A DNA stretch of 50,341 bases from Anaerolineae bacterium (GCA_035529315.1 DATKWZ010000052.1:1-50341); one strand, 5' to 3'; counted from the stretch's first letter, positions 41,916-50,341 are shown. Made by a program: numbers and translations. Notes: generated by a model not told the origin, from the sequence alone.

Positions 41916-42854
41916 TTGAGAATACAGGACACTAATAAAGGATCTGCAAAGATGAAGCAGATCTATAATATGATATTGAATCTTGCTCCCACTGATGCCA
42001 CAGTTTTGGTTTGTGGTGAAGAAGGAACGGAAAAAGCATTGGTGGCAAGATCTATTCATTTAAACAGCGCGAGAAAAAACTTCCCCTTTGATGTGTATAA
42101 CTGCTCGGCTTATCCGCAGTTTATTGTAGAAAGCGGTCTTTTGGGCCATGAAATAGGCGCCTTTGAAGGGGCGGTATCTCAGAAAAAAGGATGTCTGGAA
42201 CTAAATAATGGCGGGACAGTGTTTTTGTGTGAGATTGACAAAATAGCTCCTTTGACCCAGATCAAACTTCAGGAATTCTTGCAGGATGGATCAATAAAAA
42301 GGCTTGGAGGAAAAAAAACTATAAAGACAGATGTCAGGATAATCGCCGCTGTTAATACTGATCTGGGAAGGGAGGTAGAAAGCGGAACTTTTAACGAAGA
42401 ATTTTCTTATATGTTGAATGTGATTAATATACATATACCTTCTTTGAGGCAGAGGAAAGATGATATCCCCCTTTTAGTAGAACACTTCTTAGAAAAGCTG
42501 AATGTAGAAATAGGAAAAAAGGTTAGAGGTGTTACATCCGATACCATGCAGATATTAATGGACTATTCCTGGCCGGGTAATATCAAGGAGTTGGAAAACT
42601 CAATACAACACGCTTTTCTTCTGACAGAGGATGAAAAAATCGAGCGTGAATTTCTGCCATCTCGAATCTTAACTGATGTTTTGATAGAAAAGGATGAAGG
42701 GATAAGCTCTTTTGAGGAAAATGAAAAAAGATTCCTTATGAAAATTTTGCAGGAGTGTAACTGGAATAAATTACAGGTTGCAAAACAGCTCAATGTGAGC
42801 CGCAGCACACTATATGCAAAGCTGAAAAAGTATAACTTAACAACAAAACAATAA
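41916..42854 (+). CDS. Catalytically dead sigma-54 activator-like protein inside antiporter operon
   Basis: 312 residues, a bEBP AAA domain plus Fis-type helix-turn-helix, without receiver. Key residues are lost: Walker A reads GEEGTEKA (34-41) instead of GESGSGKE, the sigma-54 loop reads GAFEGA (81-86), Walker B reads TVFLCE (101-106, Asp to Cys), and both arginine fingers are gone (GTFNEEFSYML, 157-167). The recognition helix ([13 protein letters not shown]) is the same as in the active regulator at 31545. The start is TTG at 41916, or ATG at 41952. ATP hydrolysis and sigma-54 contact are therefore unlikely, so it probably acts as a DNA-binding modulator or antagonist. Confidence 0.88.
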   Translation: MRIQDTNKGSAKMKQIYNMILNLAPTDATVLVCGEEGTEKALVARSIHLNSARKNFPFDVYNCSAYPQFIVESGLLGHEIGAFEGAVSQKKGCLELNNGGTVFLCEIDKIAPLTQIKLQEFLQDGSIKRLGGKKTIKTDVRIIAAVNTDLGREVESGTFNEEFSYMLNVINIHIPSLRQRKDDIPLLVEHFLEKLNVEIGKKVRGVTSDTMQILMDYSWPGNIKELENSIQHAFLLTEDEKIEREFLPSRILTDVLIEKDEGISSFEENEKRFLMKILQECNWNKLQVAKQLNVSRSTLYAKLKKYNLTTKQ

Positions 42855-42907
42855 GTTGGCTAACAAGCTGATTGTAAGCGAAGCGAACTAAGTTCAGGAG
42901 CAGCGAT

Positions 42908-43174
42908 ATGGAAGATTTTTATTTAGGCGTCAGCATTTTTCTTTGCTTGCTTGTTTTAGTCTGTTTGTATCGGGTAGTATTTGGACCGACTATTATTGAC
43001 AGGGTTGTAAGTGTTGGAGCAATCGGCACAAAAACGCTGGTGGTACTGGCACTTATGGGATTTATCTACGGCAGGATAGAGATGTTTTTGGATATCGTCA
43101 TGGTTTACGCTATTCTGAACTTTATCGGGACACTGGCGGCAGCAAAGTACTTTGAAGGGAGAGGTGAAATTTGA
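42908..43174 (+). CDS. mrpF: Mrp antiporter subunit F
   Basis: 88-residue membrane protein with three helices and the MrpF segment CLYRVVFGPTIIDRVVSVGA. A GGAG ribosome site precedes it. The stop overlaps the mrpG start. Confidence 0.88.
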   Translation: MEDFYLGVSIFLCLLVLVCLYRVVFGPTIIDRVVSVGAIGTKTLVVLALMGFIYGRIEMFLDIVMVYAILNFIGTLAAAKYFEGRGEI

Positions 43175-43497
43175 TGGAAGTTGTTAAAACAATATCCATT
43201 ATTTTGATTTTGATAGGATGTTTCTTTTTTACTACCGGCACTATCGGTCTGATACGTTTCCCGGATTTTTATTCAAGGATGCATGCCACCGGAAAAGGAG
43301 ACACCCTTGCAGTGCTCATATGTCTTGTTGGTCTTGCATTATATCATGCCTTTAACCACGGAGCTATTTTAGACTGTATTAAGCTGGTCGTTATTGCTGT
43401 TTTTATATTTTTAGCTAATCCTACGGCGACTCATGCCATTTCCAGGGCCGCTTTTCGGTGTGGTGTTAAACCTTGGATCAGGGGGGAAAACAAATGA
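43171..43497 (+). CDS. mrpG: Mrp antiporter subunit G
   Basis: 108-residue membrane protein with the MrpG motif GTIGLIRFPDFYSRMHATGKGDTLAV (seen within residues 22-47). ATGA-type overlaps with both neighbours show tight coupling. Confidence 0.9.
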   Translation: MMEVVKTISIILILIGCFFFTTGTIGLIRFPDFYSRMHATGKGDTLAVLICLVGLALYHAFNHGAILDCIKLVVIAVFIFLANPTATHAISRAAFRCGVKPWIRGENK

Positions 43498-43739
43498 TCT
43501 GGCAACTCGATCTTATTCTCTGTATCTTTGTCATTATCTGCGCGATTGCAGCTATCACTATTAAGGATCTTTTGGCTGCTGTTATTATTCTTGGCGCTTA
43601 CAGCTTTTTTATGTGTATCCTCTGGACTGAGATGGGGGCGGTGGATGTTGCTTTTACCGAAGCATCCGTAGGTGCCGGAGTTGGAACAGTATTGTTTATT
43701 GCGGCTGTCAGTAAAACAAAAAGGAGGTCAAAGGATTGA
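43494..43739 (+). CDS. DUF4040 / MbhD-like antiporter subunit
   Basis: 81 residues from the ATG at 43494, which overlaps the mrpG stop as ATGA. Motifs LLAAVIILGAYSFFMCILWTE and DVAFTEASVGAGVGTVLFIA are typical of the DUF4040 segment that in Bacillus MrpA is the C-terminal part and in Mbh/Mbs complexes is a separate subunit. So MrpA is split here. Confidence 0.82.
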   Translation: MIWQLDLILCIFVIICAIAAITIKDLLAAVIILGAYSFFMCILWTEMGAVDVAFTEASVGAGVGTVLFIAAVSKTKRRSKD

Positions 43740-44020
43740 AAACTATCGCGATACTCATAATAGTTTTAACAGGAGGATTGCTTATATACGGTGTTGAAGA
43801 TATGCCTGATTGGGGCGATCCAAATTCTCCCGCCAACGCCTATGTTTCACCGGAGTATATCAAGGATTCGCTGAAAAAAACAGCAACTCCCAATATGGTT
43901 ACTGCTGTTCTGGCTGATTACAGAGGATATGATACCATGGGTGAAACCACTGTTATTTTTACTGCCGGGATCGGCTGTATTCTGATGTTAAGAAAAAAAC
44001 GCAAGGGAGAAGGAGCCTGA
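43736..44020 (+). CDS. MbhE-like small antiporter subunit
   Basis: 94 residues with a start TTG at 43736 overlapping the previous stop (TTGA) and AGGAGG upstream. One hydrophobic helix at each end, with a soluble middle that contains the segment FTAGIGCILMLRK near the end. It matches the MbhE/MnhB-N type position and shape in Mbh-like complexes; family assignment is by context as much as sequence. Confidence 0.7.
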   Translation: MKTIAILIIVLTGGLLIYGVEDMPDWGDPNSPANAYVSPEYIKDSLKKTATPNMVTAVLADYRGYDTMGETTVIFTAGIGCILMLRKKRKGEGA

Positions 44021-44021
44021 T

Positions 44022-44423
44022 ATGCTTGAGTACATTGTCAGTAAATACAACTTCTGGGCGTATGTCATTTTGCTGCTCATCGGGCTTTATGCAATGGTGG
44101 GCAAGAAAAATCTGGTTAAGAAGCTGATCGGAATGAATATATTTCAGTCTGCTGTGATTCTCTTTTATGTTTCCATCGGCGTAAAGAAGGGGGGAGCGAC
44201 TGTTCCGATATTTCTGGGGGATGCACATGCGGCGCACGGACATGCTGTTATTGATGCCGCCAGTTATATTAATCCTCTTCCTCATGTACTGATGCTTACG
44301 GCTATAGTGGTTTCCATTGCTACAACAGGCGTTGCCCTTGCGGTGCTTATACTGATTTTCAGAAGATATAAGACCTTAGAGCTTGACGAAATTATGAAAA
44401 TAAGAAAAGACACTGGAGTTTAG
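44022..44423 (+). CDS. mrpC: Mrp antiporter subunit C (NuoK-like)
   Basis: 133-residue NuoK/MrpC-type membrane protein: GLYAMVGKKNLVKKLIGMNI, then a hydrophilic insert rich in Ala/His (DAHAAHGHAVIDAAS) and a final region with HVLMLTAIVVSIATTGVALA, as in MrpC. It starts 1 nt after the preceding stop and ends 2 nt before mrpD. Confidence 0.9.
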   Translation: MLEYIVSKYNFWAYVILLLIGLYAMVGKKNLVKKLIGMNIFQSAVILFYVSIGVKKGGATVPIFLGDAHAAHGHAVIDAASYINPLPHVLMLTAIVVSIATTGVALAVLILIFRRYKTLELDEIMKIRKDTGV

Positions 44424-44425
44424 AT

Positions 44426-45919
44426 ATGGCAACACATTTTCCTGCTCTTTTAATAGTTATTCCTTTAATATCCGCTCTTTTTGTGCCGGTTATTGGATGG
44501 TGGAAAAAAGGACTGTGCTACCCATTGGTCGTTGCCGTTCTCGTTGTTCCACTTATATCAGCTCTTGGCATTTTAAATAGAGTAATAGAGAGCGGGCCAT
44601 TTTCATATTATCTCGGAGGATGGGCTCCTCCGTGGGGTATCGAGTATGCATTAGATTATCTCAATGCATTTGTCTTGGTAATAATAACGGCTATTAGTCT
44701 AATAGTTTCCATATATTCCAAAAAGAGCGTTGAAAAGGAATTGCCCGAAAAAGTTGTTCCATTCTATACACTTTTCCTTCTCCTTGTTACAGGCCTTCTC
44801 GGAATAGTTGTAACAGGAGATCTTTTCAATGTGTTTGTATTTTTAGAAATCGCTTCTCTTTCATGTTATGCCCTAATGGCTATAGGCAGGGATGGAGCTC
44901 CTTTTGCAACGTATCGATATATTATGATGGGTACAGTCGGGGCCTCGTTTTATCTTCTTGGCGTTGGTTACTTATATATAGTAACAGGGTCGCTGAATAT
45001 GGCAGATGTGTCAAAACTGTTGCCACCTCTCTATGATTCTAAGGTTGTACTGACGGCAGGCATCTTTATGATCGTGGGCATAGGCCTTAAGATGGCGCTT
45101 TATCCTTTGCATGCATGGGCTCCCAATGCATATGCCGATGCTCCTTCAGCGGTCAGCGGCCTGGTTGCGCCCTTAATGACAAAGGTGGCGGCATACATGA
45201 TGATACGGGTTATGTTTACTGTTTTTAAGCCCGTTTTCTTCATAGAGATAATTCCTGTGGCAACCATACTCACCTGGCTGGCGGCTGTTGCCGTAATCCT
45301 TGGTTCAATATATGCCATCGCCCAAACTGATCTTAAAAAGATGCTGTCTTACTCAGTTGTGGCTCAGATCGGATACATTGCTTTGGGAATAGGGCTGGCA
45401 AACAAATCCGGTCTTACCGGTGCAGTGCTCCATATTCTAAATGAAGCTTTTACAAAAGGCTGTGTGTTTCTGGTAGCAGGGGCTATCGTCTATAAAATGG
45501 GCGCTTGCAATATTAATGAATTTAAAGATTTATATAGAAAAATGCCGTTTACTATGTCGGCCTTTCTGATCGGTGCGTTTTCTATGGTCGGCATACCGCC
45601 TACATGCGGTTTTTTCAGCAAGATATATTTAATCATGGGTGCAATTGCTGCCGATAAATGGATTTTTGTAGCTGTTCTGTTATTTAGCAGCATTCTCAAT
45701 GTAATCTATTTCTTTAGAGTAATACAGATCGCGACATTTGAAACACCAATGCCGGATTATGGCCGCGATAAGGCTTACGAGGCAGTTTACATGGATGAAG
45801 TTCCTTTAAGTATGCTTATCCCTATACAGATTATGGCTGCAGGGATACTGTTGTCCGGTATTTTCAGCTCAAAGATTATATCAACGGTAATTCAATTTGT
45901 AATACCTGTAGGTTTCTAA
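44426..45919 (+). CDS. mrpD: Mrp antiporter subunit D (proton-pumping)
   Basis: 497-residue proton-conducting transporter (NuoN/NuoM-like fold) with about 14 helices. Conserved residues include the FVFLEIASLSCYALMA Glu, the Lys-containing GLKMALYPLHAWAPNAYADA segment and the QTDLKKMLSYSVVAQIGYIA motif. First of three large antiporter-like subunits of the operon. Confidence 0.92.
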   Translation: MATHFPALLIVIPLISALFVPVIGWWKKGLCYPLVVAVLVVPLISALGILNRVIESGPFSYYLGGWAPPWGIEYALDYLNAFVLVIITAISLIVSIYSKKSVEKELPEKVVPFYTLFLLLVTGLLGIVVTGDLFNVFVFLEIASLSCYALMAIGRDGAPFATYRYIMMGTVGASFYLLGVGYLYIVTGSLNMADVSKLLPPLYDSKVVLTAGIFMIVGIGLKMALYPLHAWAPNAYADAPSAVSGLVAPLMTKVAAYMMIRVMFTVFKPVFFIEIIPVATILTWLAAVAVILGSIYAIAQTDLKKMLSYSVVAQIGYIALGIGLANKSGLTGAVLHILNEAFTKGCVFLVAGAIVYKMGACNINEFKDLYRKMPFTMSAFLIGAFSMVGIPPTCGFFSKIYLIMGAIAADKWIFVAVLLFSSILNVIYFFRVIQIATFETPMPDYGRDKAYEAVYMDEVPLSMLIPIQIMAAGILLSGIFSSKIISTVIQFVIPVGF

Positions 45920-45934
45920 GTAGGAGGACTTTAC

Positions 45935-47965
45935 GTGGATACGTTGCAAATAGCATGGTTATGTGTATTTTTCCCCTTTATGGGTGTGGTTTTCATCTTC
46001 CTGCTTGCCAAGGTACATCCTAAGCTAAGAAATGCCGCGGCTGTACTTTTCCCCTTTTTATCCGCCCTGGGCAGCCTGAAGCTCTTGACGCATCTGTTTC
46101 ATCCGGAAACATTGCCTCTAGAAAGTTCTGTGAAGTGGATTGAGATACCCTTTGTAGTGGAATTCGGGGTATTGGTGGATCCGCTCAGCATTATTCTGAC
46201 AACTGTCGTTGCCGTCATAAGCTTTATTATTATTGTGTACTGCCTTGGCTATATGAAGGGAGATCCGGGCATAACCAGGTTTTTAATGTTGGTAAACCTT
46301 TTTATCGGAAGTATGCTTCTGTTGGTACTTACGAATAATTTGCTGTTTCTTTTTGTTGGATGGAAACTTGTTGGTTTGTGCAGTTATGGTTTGATCGGTT
46401 TTTATTACAGGGATGAGAAAAAATACTGGATAGGTGGTCCCTCTCCAACCAAGTTTGTTACCCCAACCCACTGCGGATTAAAAGCATTGGTGGTAACAGG
46501 CGTGGGAGATCTTATCATGTTAGGCGGCATACTAATTATATTTTACTATGCCAAGACCTTGAATATCATGGAGATTTACACTACAGCGTCAATCTGGATG
46601 CCTGAAATGGCCAAGACGCCCGGTATAATCACATTAACTACCGTGCTTCTCCTTGCAGGCCCTATTGGTAAATCAGCTCAGTTTCCCTTTCATGAATGGC
46701 TTCCGGAAGCCATGGCAGGTCCGGGTCCGGTTTCAGCTTTGATTCATGCGGCGACCATGGTTAAGAGCGGGGTTTATTTGGTAGCCAGGTTTATTCCAAT
46801 CTTTTATTACGGCTACTGGGTGGCCGGCATCAGTGAAGCTTCTTTGTTTTTTACGATTGTAGCATGGGTGGGTGTTATTACGGCATTTGTTGCGGCAACT
46901 CAGGGCATGGTCGCCTTAGAGCTTAAAAAGGCCCTTGCATTTTCCACTGTAAGCCAGATCGGCTATATGTGGGTGGGTCTGGGCATGGCCGGCTTGAGCG
47001 GATCAGTGTTATTAGGCGGAACCACATCCGGAATATTTCACCTTGTAAGTCATGCTGTGTTCAAGGCATGTCTCTTCCTGTGCGCCGGTTCTGTAATACA
47101 TACTGCTCATTCAATTTACATGAACGATATGGGTTCAATGAGAAAGTATATGCCGCTAACCTGGATTTTTATGCTGATAGGCGCTTTATGTTTGATGGGG
47201 ATTCCGCCTCTGCCGGGTTTCTTCAGCAAGGATGCCATCTTACTTTCCGCTCTGGAAGCCCATCAAATACCGATATTTATTATTGCCGTCATTACCGTAG
47301 TTTTAACGGCATTTTACACAACACGCATGGTCGGTATGGTATTTTATGGACAGGAGAGCAAACAGATAAAACATATAAAGCAGGAAGGAGGACATCTTCA
47401 TGAGGCCTCCCCAACCATGTGGGTTGCGTGCGGTGTTCTGGCTGTAATCATTGTGGCACTTGGCCTGGTAGGGCCGCAAGTAGAGCATCTCCTAAAAGAA
47501 GGATTTAAGACCAACCTGGTTGGAACCCTTTCTTTACCGCTTATACCTGGAGGAGAACATGCGTTTAATTATCATACACTTGTTTTAGTGCTGTCTATAG
47601 GGTCTATACTGTTAGGTGCCATACCAGCCTATATGATGTATATTGCCAGAAAATGGGATCCAAAGGCTATTGTGGAGGGAAATCCAATTATACATTTCTT
47701 TCATCAGTTCTTCTGGAATAGATGGTTCATTGATGCTTTTTATTTAAAAGTTTTTATGGACGGGATTTTTAAACTGTCGGACATTGTGGCTTATACTGTT
47801 GAAGAAGGGTTTGACAATTTCGTCCACAGGAAAATTCCGACTTTTTTTACGCAGAGATGCCCTGCGGTGATGTTTAAACTGCGGACCGAGTCGGATGATC
47901 TTTTGTATAATATATCCTATGTTATTATTGTCTTTGTTTGCCTGTTGTTTGTGGTATTAAAATAA
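45935..47965 (+). CDS. NuoL/MrpA-like proton-conducting subunit
   Basis: 676-residue antiporter-like subunit starting at a GTG (AGGAGG upstream). Key segments: LLFLFVGWKLVGLCSYGLIG, QFPFHEWLPEAMAGPGPVSA, HAATMVKSGVYL and LKKALAFSTVSQIGYMWVGL, with a long C-terminal part as in NuoL. It lacks the C-terminal MrpA modules, which are separate genes here. Confidence 0.9.
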   Translation: MDTLQIAWLCVFFPFMGVVFIFLLAKVHPKLRNAAAVLFPFLSALGSLKLLTHLFHPETLPLESSVKWIEIPFVVEFGVLVDPLSIILTTVVAVISFIIIVYCLGYMKGDPGITRFLMLVNLFIGSMLLLVLTNNLLFLFVGWKLVGLCSYGLIGFYYRDEKKYWIGGPSPTKFVTPTHCGLKALVVTGVGDLIMLGGILIIFYYAKTLNIMEIYTTASIWMPEMAKTPGIITLTTVLLLAGPIGKSAQFPFHEWLPEAMAGPGPVSALIHAATMVKSGVYLVARFIPIFYYGYWVAGISEASLFFTIVAWVGVITAFVAATQGMVALELKKALAFSTVSQIGYMWVGLGMAGLSGSVLLGGTTSGIFHLVSHAVFKACLFLCAGSVIHTAHSIYMNDMGSMRKYMPLTWIFMLIGALCLMGIPPLPGFFSKDAILLSALEAHQIPIFIIAVITVVLTAFYTTRMVGMVFYGQESKQIKHIKQEGGHLHEASPTMWVACGVLAVIIVALGLVGPQVEHLLKEGFKTNLVGTLSLPLIPGGEHAFNYHTLVLVLSIGSILLGAIPAYMMYIARKWDPKAIVEGNPIIHFFHQFFWNRWFIDAFYLKVFMDGIFKLSDIVAYTVEEGFDNFVHRKIPTFFTQRCPAVMFKLRTESDDLLYNISYVIIVFVCLLFVVLK

Positions 47966-47994
47966 TTTCTTATGACATTACGGGGATAAAATAG

Positions 47995-49500
47995 ATGTCT
48001 CATATTCTTTTGCAAATAATAATTGTTCCGCCGATTGCTTCTTTATTTATACTCTTGACCAGGCACCTGATAGGAAGAAAAGCAGGATGGATAGCGGGTT
48101 TTAGTCTTTTATATTCAACAGCACTTTTAGCTATGGCATGTGTAAGAGTCTATCATGGTGAAGTAATTGTTGAAGAATATCCCTTTATTGATTCGGCGAT
48201 CACCTTTGGTCTTCTCGGCGACGGGTTGAGTTTGCCGGTCGCGTTGATAATTAACGGCCTTTGCGCTGCTCTTGCATTTTATGCAATACATTATGTAGAT
48301 CACAGAATAGAGGCAATATACGGTGATGTGGATGAGCGGACATATTTAAACCACTATACACGATTTTATTTCATGTTCCTTGGTTTTCCTATGGGTTTTA
48401 TGGGCGTATGCCTTGTAAAGAACTTGATAGCGATGTATTTTTTTCTGGAAGTGCTACCCATTCCGCTATATTTTATTATGGCTACTTTTGGGTATGTTGA
48501 CAGAGTAAGAGTGGCTATGATCTGTTTGATGTGGGCTGTTATCGGAGCGTCATTTTTTATCGCCGGATTTTTGATGACTTATAGTCAGATCGGAAGTTTT
48601 AATATCTCGGATATGAGTGCTCTTGCAGGGAATCCGATGACTTTCTGGATTATATTTGTGCTTCTTATTGCAATACTGATAAAAATGGCGGCTGTGCCTT
48701 TTCATGTTTGGATGCCATGGGTCCATGCAGAGCATCCCACGTGCATAGCTGGTCTTCTTGCTGTTTATGCAAATGTTGCGGCCTATGTATTGTTACGAGT
48801 AATAGTCTTCCCGCTACCTGCCGATTTTAAAGCATTTTCCATCCCTTTAATGGTAATGGCGCTTGTAACAATGGTATATGGTTCCCTTCTGACTATGGCG
48901 CAAACAGATGTAAAACGTTTTGCCGCCTGTTCAACAATAAGCCAGCTTGCATATTCGCTTCTTGGCATATCAGCTCTTACTATAGCAAGCATTGAAGGAG
49001 GTATGTTCTTTTTCCTGGGACACATTATGGGGAAAACATTACTCTTTTCAACGGCAGGAATACTGGTTTATACGACAGGGACAAGGGATATGCGGCAGAT
49101 GGGCGGACTTGCGCAGAAAATGCCCATTACAGCGGCGCTATGGATCATGGGAGCATTGATGCTTTCCGGTTTTCCGCCGATGAGCAGCTTCCCCGCGGAA
49201 TGGATTATGTTTACAGGCATATTTGAAACAGGAATTCAGACCATGCCCACCGGACTTATGGTGGCCATTTTCGGAGCCGGCGCAATTATACTGACGGTTG
49301 CCTATACGTTCCGGTCTGTGAAGATAATATTTTTCGGCCCGTTAAATCCGGATCTGGCGAACGATAAAATCAAGGATCCACCTTTAACAATGAGTATTCC
49401 GCTTCTTATGATAGCAGGCGTATCAATTACGCTGGGATTGTATCCTAAACTGGTTCTTAATCTTTTTGATTATGTGATAGGTGGGATAGCGATCCCATAG
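47995..49500 (+). CDS. NuoM/MrpD-like proton-conducting subunit (third)
   Basis: 501 residues, again an antiporter-like membrane protein: YFFLEVLPIPLYFIMATFGY, KMAAVPFHVWMPWVHAEHPT, QTDVKRFAACSTISQLAYSL. It is the last gene of the run. With the two preceding genes it gives three potential proton channels in one complex. Confidence 0.88.
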   Translation: MSHILLQIIIVPPIASLFILLTRHLIGRKAGWIAGFSLLYSTALLAMACVRVYHGEVIVEEYPFIDSAITFGLLGDGLSLPVALIINGLCAALAFYAIHYVDHRIEAIYGDVDERTYLNHYTRFYFMFLGFPMGFMGVCLVKNLIAMYFFLEVLPIPLYFIMATFGYVDRVRVAMICLMWAVIGASFFIAGFLMTYSQIGSFNISDMSALAGNPMTFWIIFVLLIAILIKMAAVPFHVWMPWVHAEHPTCIAGLLAVYANVAAYVLLRVIVFPLPADFKAFSIPLMVMALVTMVYGSLLTMAQTDVKRFAACSTISQLAYSLLGISALTIASIEGGMFFFLGHIMGKTLLFSTAGILVYTTGTRDMRQMGGLAQKMPITAALWIMGALMLSGFPPMSSFPAEWIMFTGIFETGIQTMPTGLMVAIFGAGAIILTVAYTFRSVKIIFFGPLNPDLANDKIKDPPLTMSIPLLMIAGVSITLGLYPKLVLNLFDYVIGGIAIP

Positions 49501-49546
49501 AAGTGTAATGTCGAACAAGGAATTTCGAAAAGCTAAAACGGCACTA

Positions 49547-49978
49547 TTATTTTAGGATTCTAATGATTTTGGGTTGATATGCATCTTTCTTGGATAGCTC
49601 CCTTCCTTTTGCTTTAACAAAGAAAAATGCAGCAACTAAAAATAAAAAACCGACAAGCATCGAACATATTGATTTGTCATAATTAATTATCAGCGCAATT
49701 TTATCGCCGATAATTACCCCCAGGATTAAAAATAAAACAGGAATCATATAAACAAGGAAAGATACTTTTAATAATGAAGATGTTTCAAAACTTATAGTAA
49801 CCCTGTCATTAACCTTTGCTCCCACAGCATTTATTGCTTCCACCTCTACATCATCAGACACTCCAGCCGTATTACAGAAACCTTTTGCCGAGCACGACTC
49901 ACACGCGGCGCATTTGGCGCATTTAACCCATGCTGTAGTAGAATAAACCTTCGTTATAATGCCTTCTTGAGTTGCCAA
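49547..49978 (-). CDS. RseC/MucC-like Cys-rich membrane protein
   Basis: 143 residues. The N-terminus has a dense Cys cluster (CAKCAACESCSAKGFC, about residues 20-35), followed by a beta segment and two membrane helices (about 72-90 and 105-125), the layout of RseC (SoxR-reducing system) proteins. Such proteins frequently accompany Rnf or other redox complexes. It faces the end of the antiporter operon and is not part of it. Confidence 0.83.
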   Translation of the reverse strand: MATQEGIITKVYSTTAWVKCAKCAACESCSAKGFCNTAGVSDDVEVEAINAVGAKVNDRVTISFETSSLLKVSFLVYMIPVLFLILGVIIGDKIALIINYDKSICSMLVGFLFLVAAFFFVKAKGRELSKKDAYQPKIIRILK

Positions 49979-49995
49979 AATATCAGCCTTTATCG

Positions 49996-50139
49996 TGAGA
50001 CCTTTGCAAAACGCCCCCTTTTGCCCAATTTCTGCGTCAGGCTCAAATTTTAATCCTCGAAATACCCAATGTATGTCTGCGGTTAAAATTTTCGCCTTCC
50101 TCGAACTTGATCAAAATTGAACATTTTTCAAAGGCCTCT
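49996..50139 (-). repeat. Dispersed element with GAGACCTTTGCAAAA terminal repeat
   Basis: GAGACCTTTGCAAAA (49997-50011) and the reverse arm TTTTTCAAAGGCCTC (about 50124-50138) are imperfect inverted terminal repeats. The interior includes the inverted pair AAATTTTAATCC / GGTTAAAATTTT. Elements of this exact style are common interspersed repeats in Desulfobacteraceae. No coding frame. Confidence 0.65.
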
Positions 50140-50196
50140 GGTTTTATGTTCAATATTCATAATAAAAAAACGGCACACTGAATAAGAAACACGATT

Positions 50197-50341
50197 TTAT
50201 ATTCCCACTGAATGCAACGAATCAACGATCCCTTCGAGTTCTGCAAATATCTGCTTCTCGTTGAAATGTTTAACCTGTGCCGCACCGCTCGGGCAGAATC
50301 CGGCACAACTTCCACATCCTTTGCATAGGGCTTCATTGACC
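50197..50341 (-). CDS. HdrA-like iron-sulfur protein, C-terminus only
   Basis: The gene runs off the right edge; 47 residues are visible: NEALCKGCGSCAGFCPSGAA then QVKHFNEKQIFAEL and a stop after LHSVGI. The CxxCxxCxxxCP ferredoxin site and this exact tail are typical of HdrA (heterodisulfide reductase subunit A) proteins, a main electron-transfer flavoprotein in sulfate reducers. Other HdrA-like proteins (for example QmoA/B relatives) cannot be excluded from such a short piece. Confidence 0.65.
   Translation of the reverse strand, partial: VNEALCKGCGSCAGFCPSGAAQVKHFNEKQIFAELEGIVDSLHSVGI

Overview
The window looks like a chromosomal segment of an anaerobic, AT-leaning Desulfobacterota bacterium (probably a sulfate-reducing Desulfobacterales relative). 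The evidence is the gene mix: an orange-protein (ORP) type cluster of NifX-like proteins with two ferredoxin-containing MinD ATPases, multihaem cytochrome and haem-binding kinase genes, ETF:quinone oxidoreductase, an HdrA-like ferredoxin end, an Mrp/Mbh-type antiporter operon, many sigma-54 activators, and dispersed repeats. No species can be named from sequence alone. No tRNA, rRNA, CRISPR array, prophage or intact insertion sequence was seen.

Layout. 1-4.6 kb (minus): pilMNOPQ, the type IV pilus inner-membrane assembly and secretin genes (pilQ runs off the left edge), headed by a small XRE regulator. 4.9-11.0 kb (plus): an Mla/MCE lipid transporter (mlaE, mlaF, and an MCE protein with a probable outer-membrane beta domain), followed by a sensor kinase and a sigma-54 response regulator. 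11.2-11.45 kb (plus): a complete sigma-54 control region followed only by a short leader and a strong terminator, so it predicts a small RNA of about 76 nt. 11.46-19.1 kb (minus): the ORP-like cluster with its own sigma-54 activator and a sigma-54 promoter, and with several frameshifted genes. 19.2-24.2 kb (minus): TPR protein, SH3 protein, feoB, feoA, a Fur-FeoA fusion, an FmdB-type zinc ribbon. 24.2-31.2 kb: a phosphotransferase and APS-kinase-like pair, phasin-like protein, UbiB/ABC1 kinase, ETF-QO and endonuclease IV. 31.5-38.1 kb (plus): a phosphorelay of a sigma-54 regulator, a tetrahaem cytochrome, a haem-binding kinase, a REC-PAS-kinase hybrid and a lone receiver. 38.2-40.6 kb: two divergent universal stress proteins. 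40.6-49.5 kb (plus): Mrp/Mbh-like cation/proton antiporter operon, interrupted by a catalytically dead sigma-54 activator. 49.5-50.3 kb (minus): RseC-like protein and an HdrA-like C-terminus.

How the parts work together. Three linked regulatory themes stand out. First, the envelope-lipid transporter genes are followed by a kinase/regulator pair and then a textbook enhancer, IHF site and sigma-54 promoter that drive a probable small RNA carrying an anti-Shine-Dalgarno stretch and a six-C terminator loop. This is my best candidate for an undescribed system. Second, the ORP-like cluster has the same logic (activator gene next to a sigma-54 promoter) but contains reading-frame breaks that suggest decay or sequencing error. 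Third, the redox phosphorelay at 31.5-38.1 kb has a full-length sigma-54 activator whose DNA-binding helix is repeated, almost unchanged, in the dead activator inside the antiporter operon, which suggests competition for the same sites.

Miniature inverted-repeat elements of at least two families, plus simple heptamer-type repeats, fill many of the intergenic gaps.
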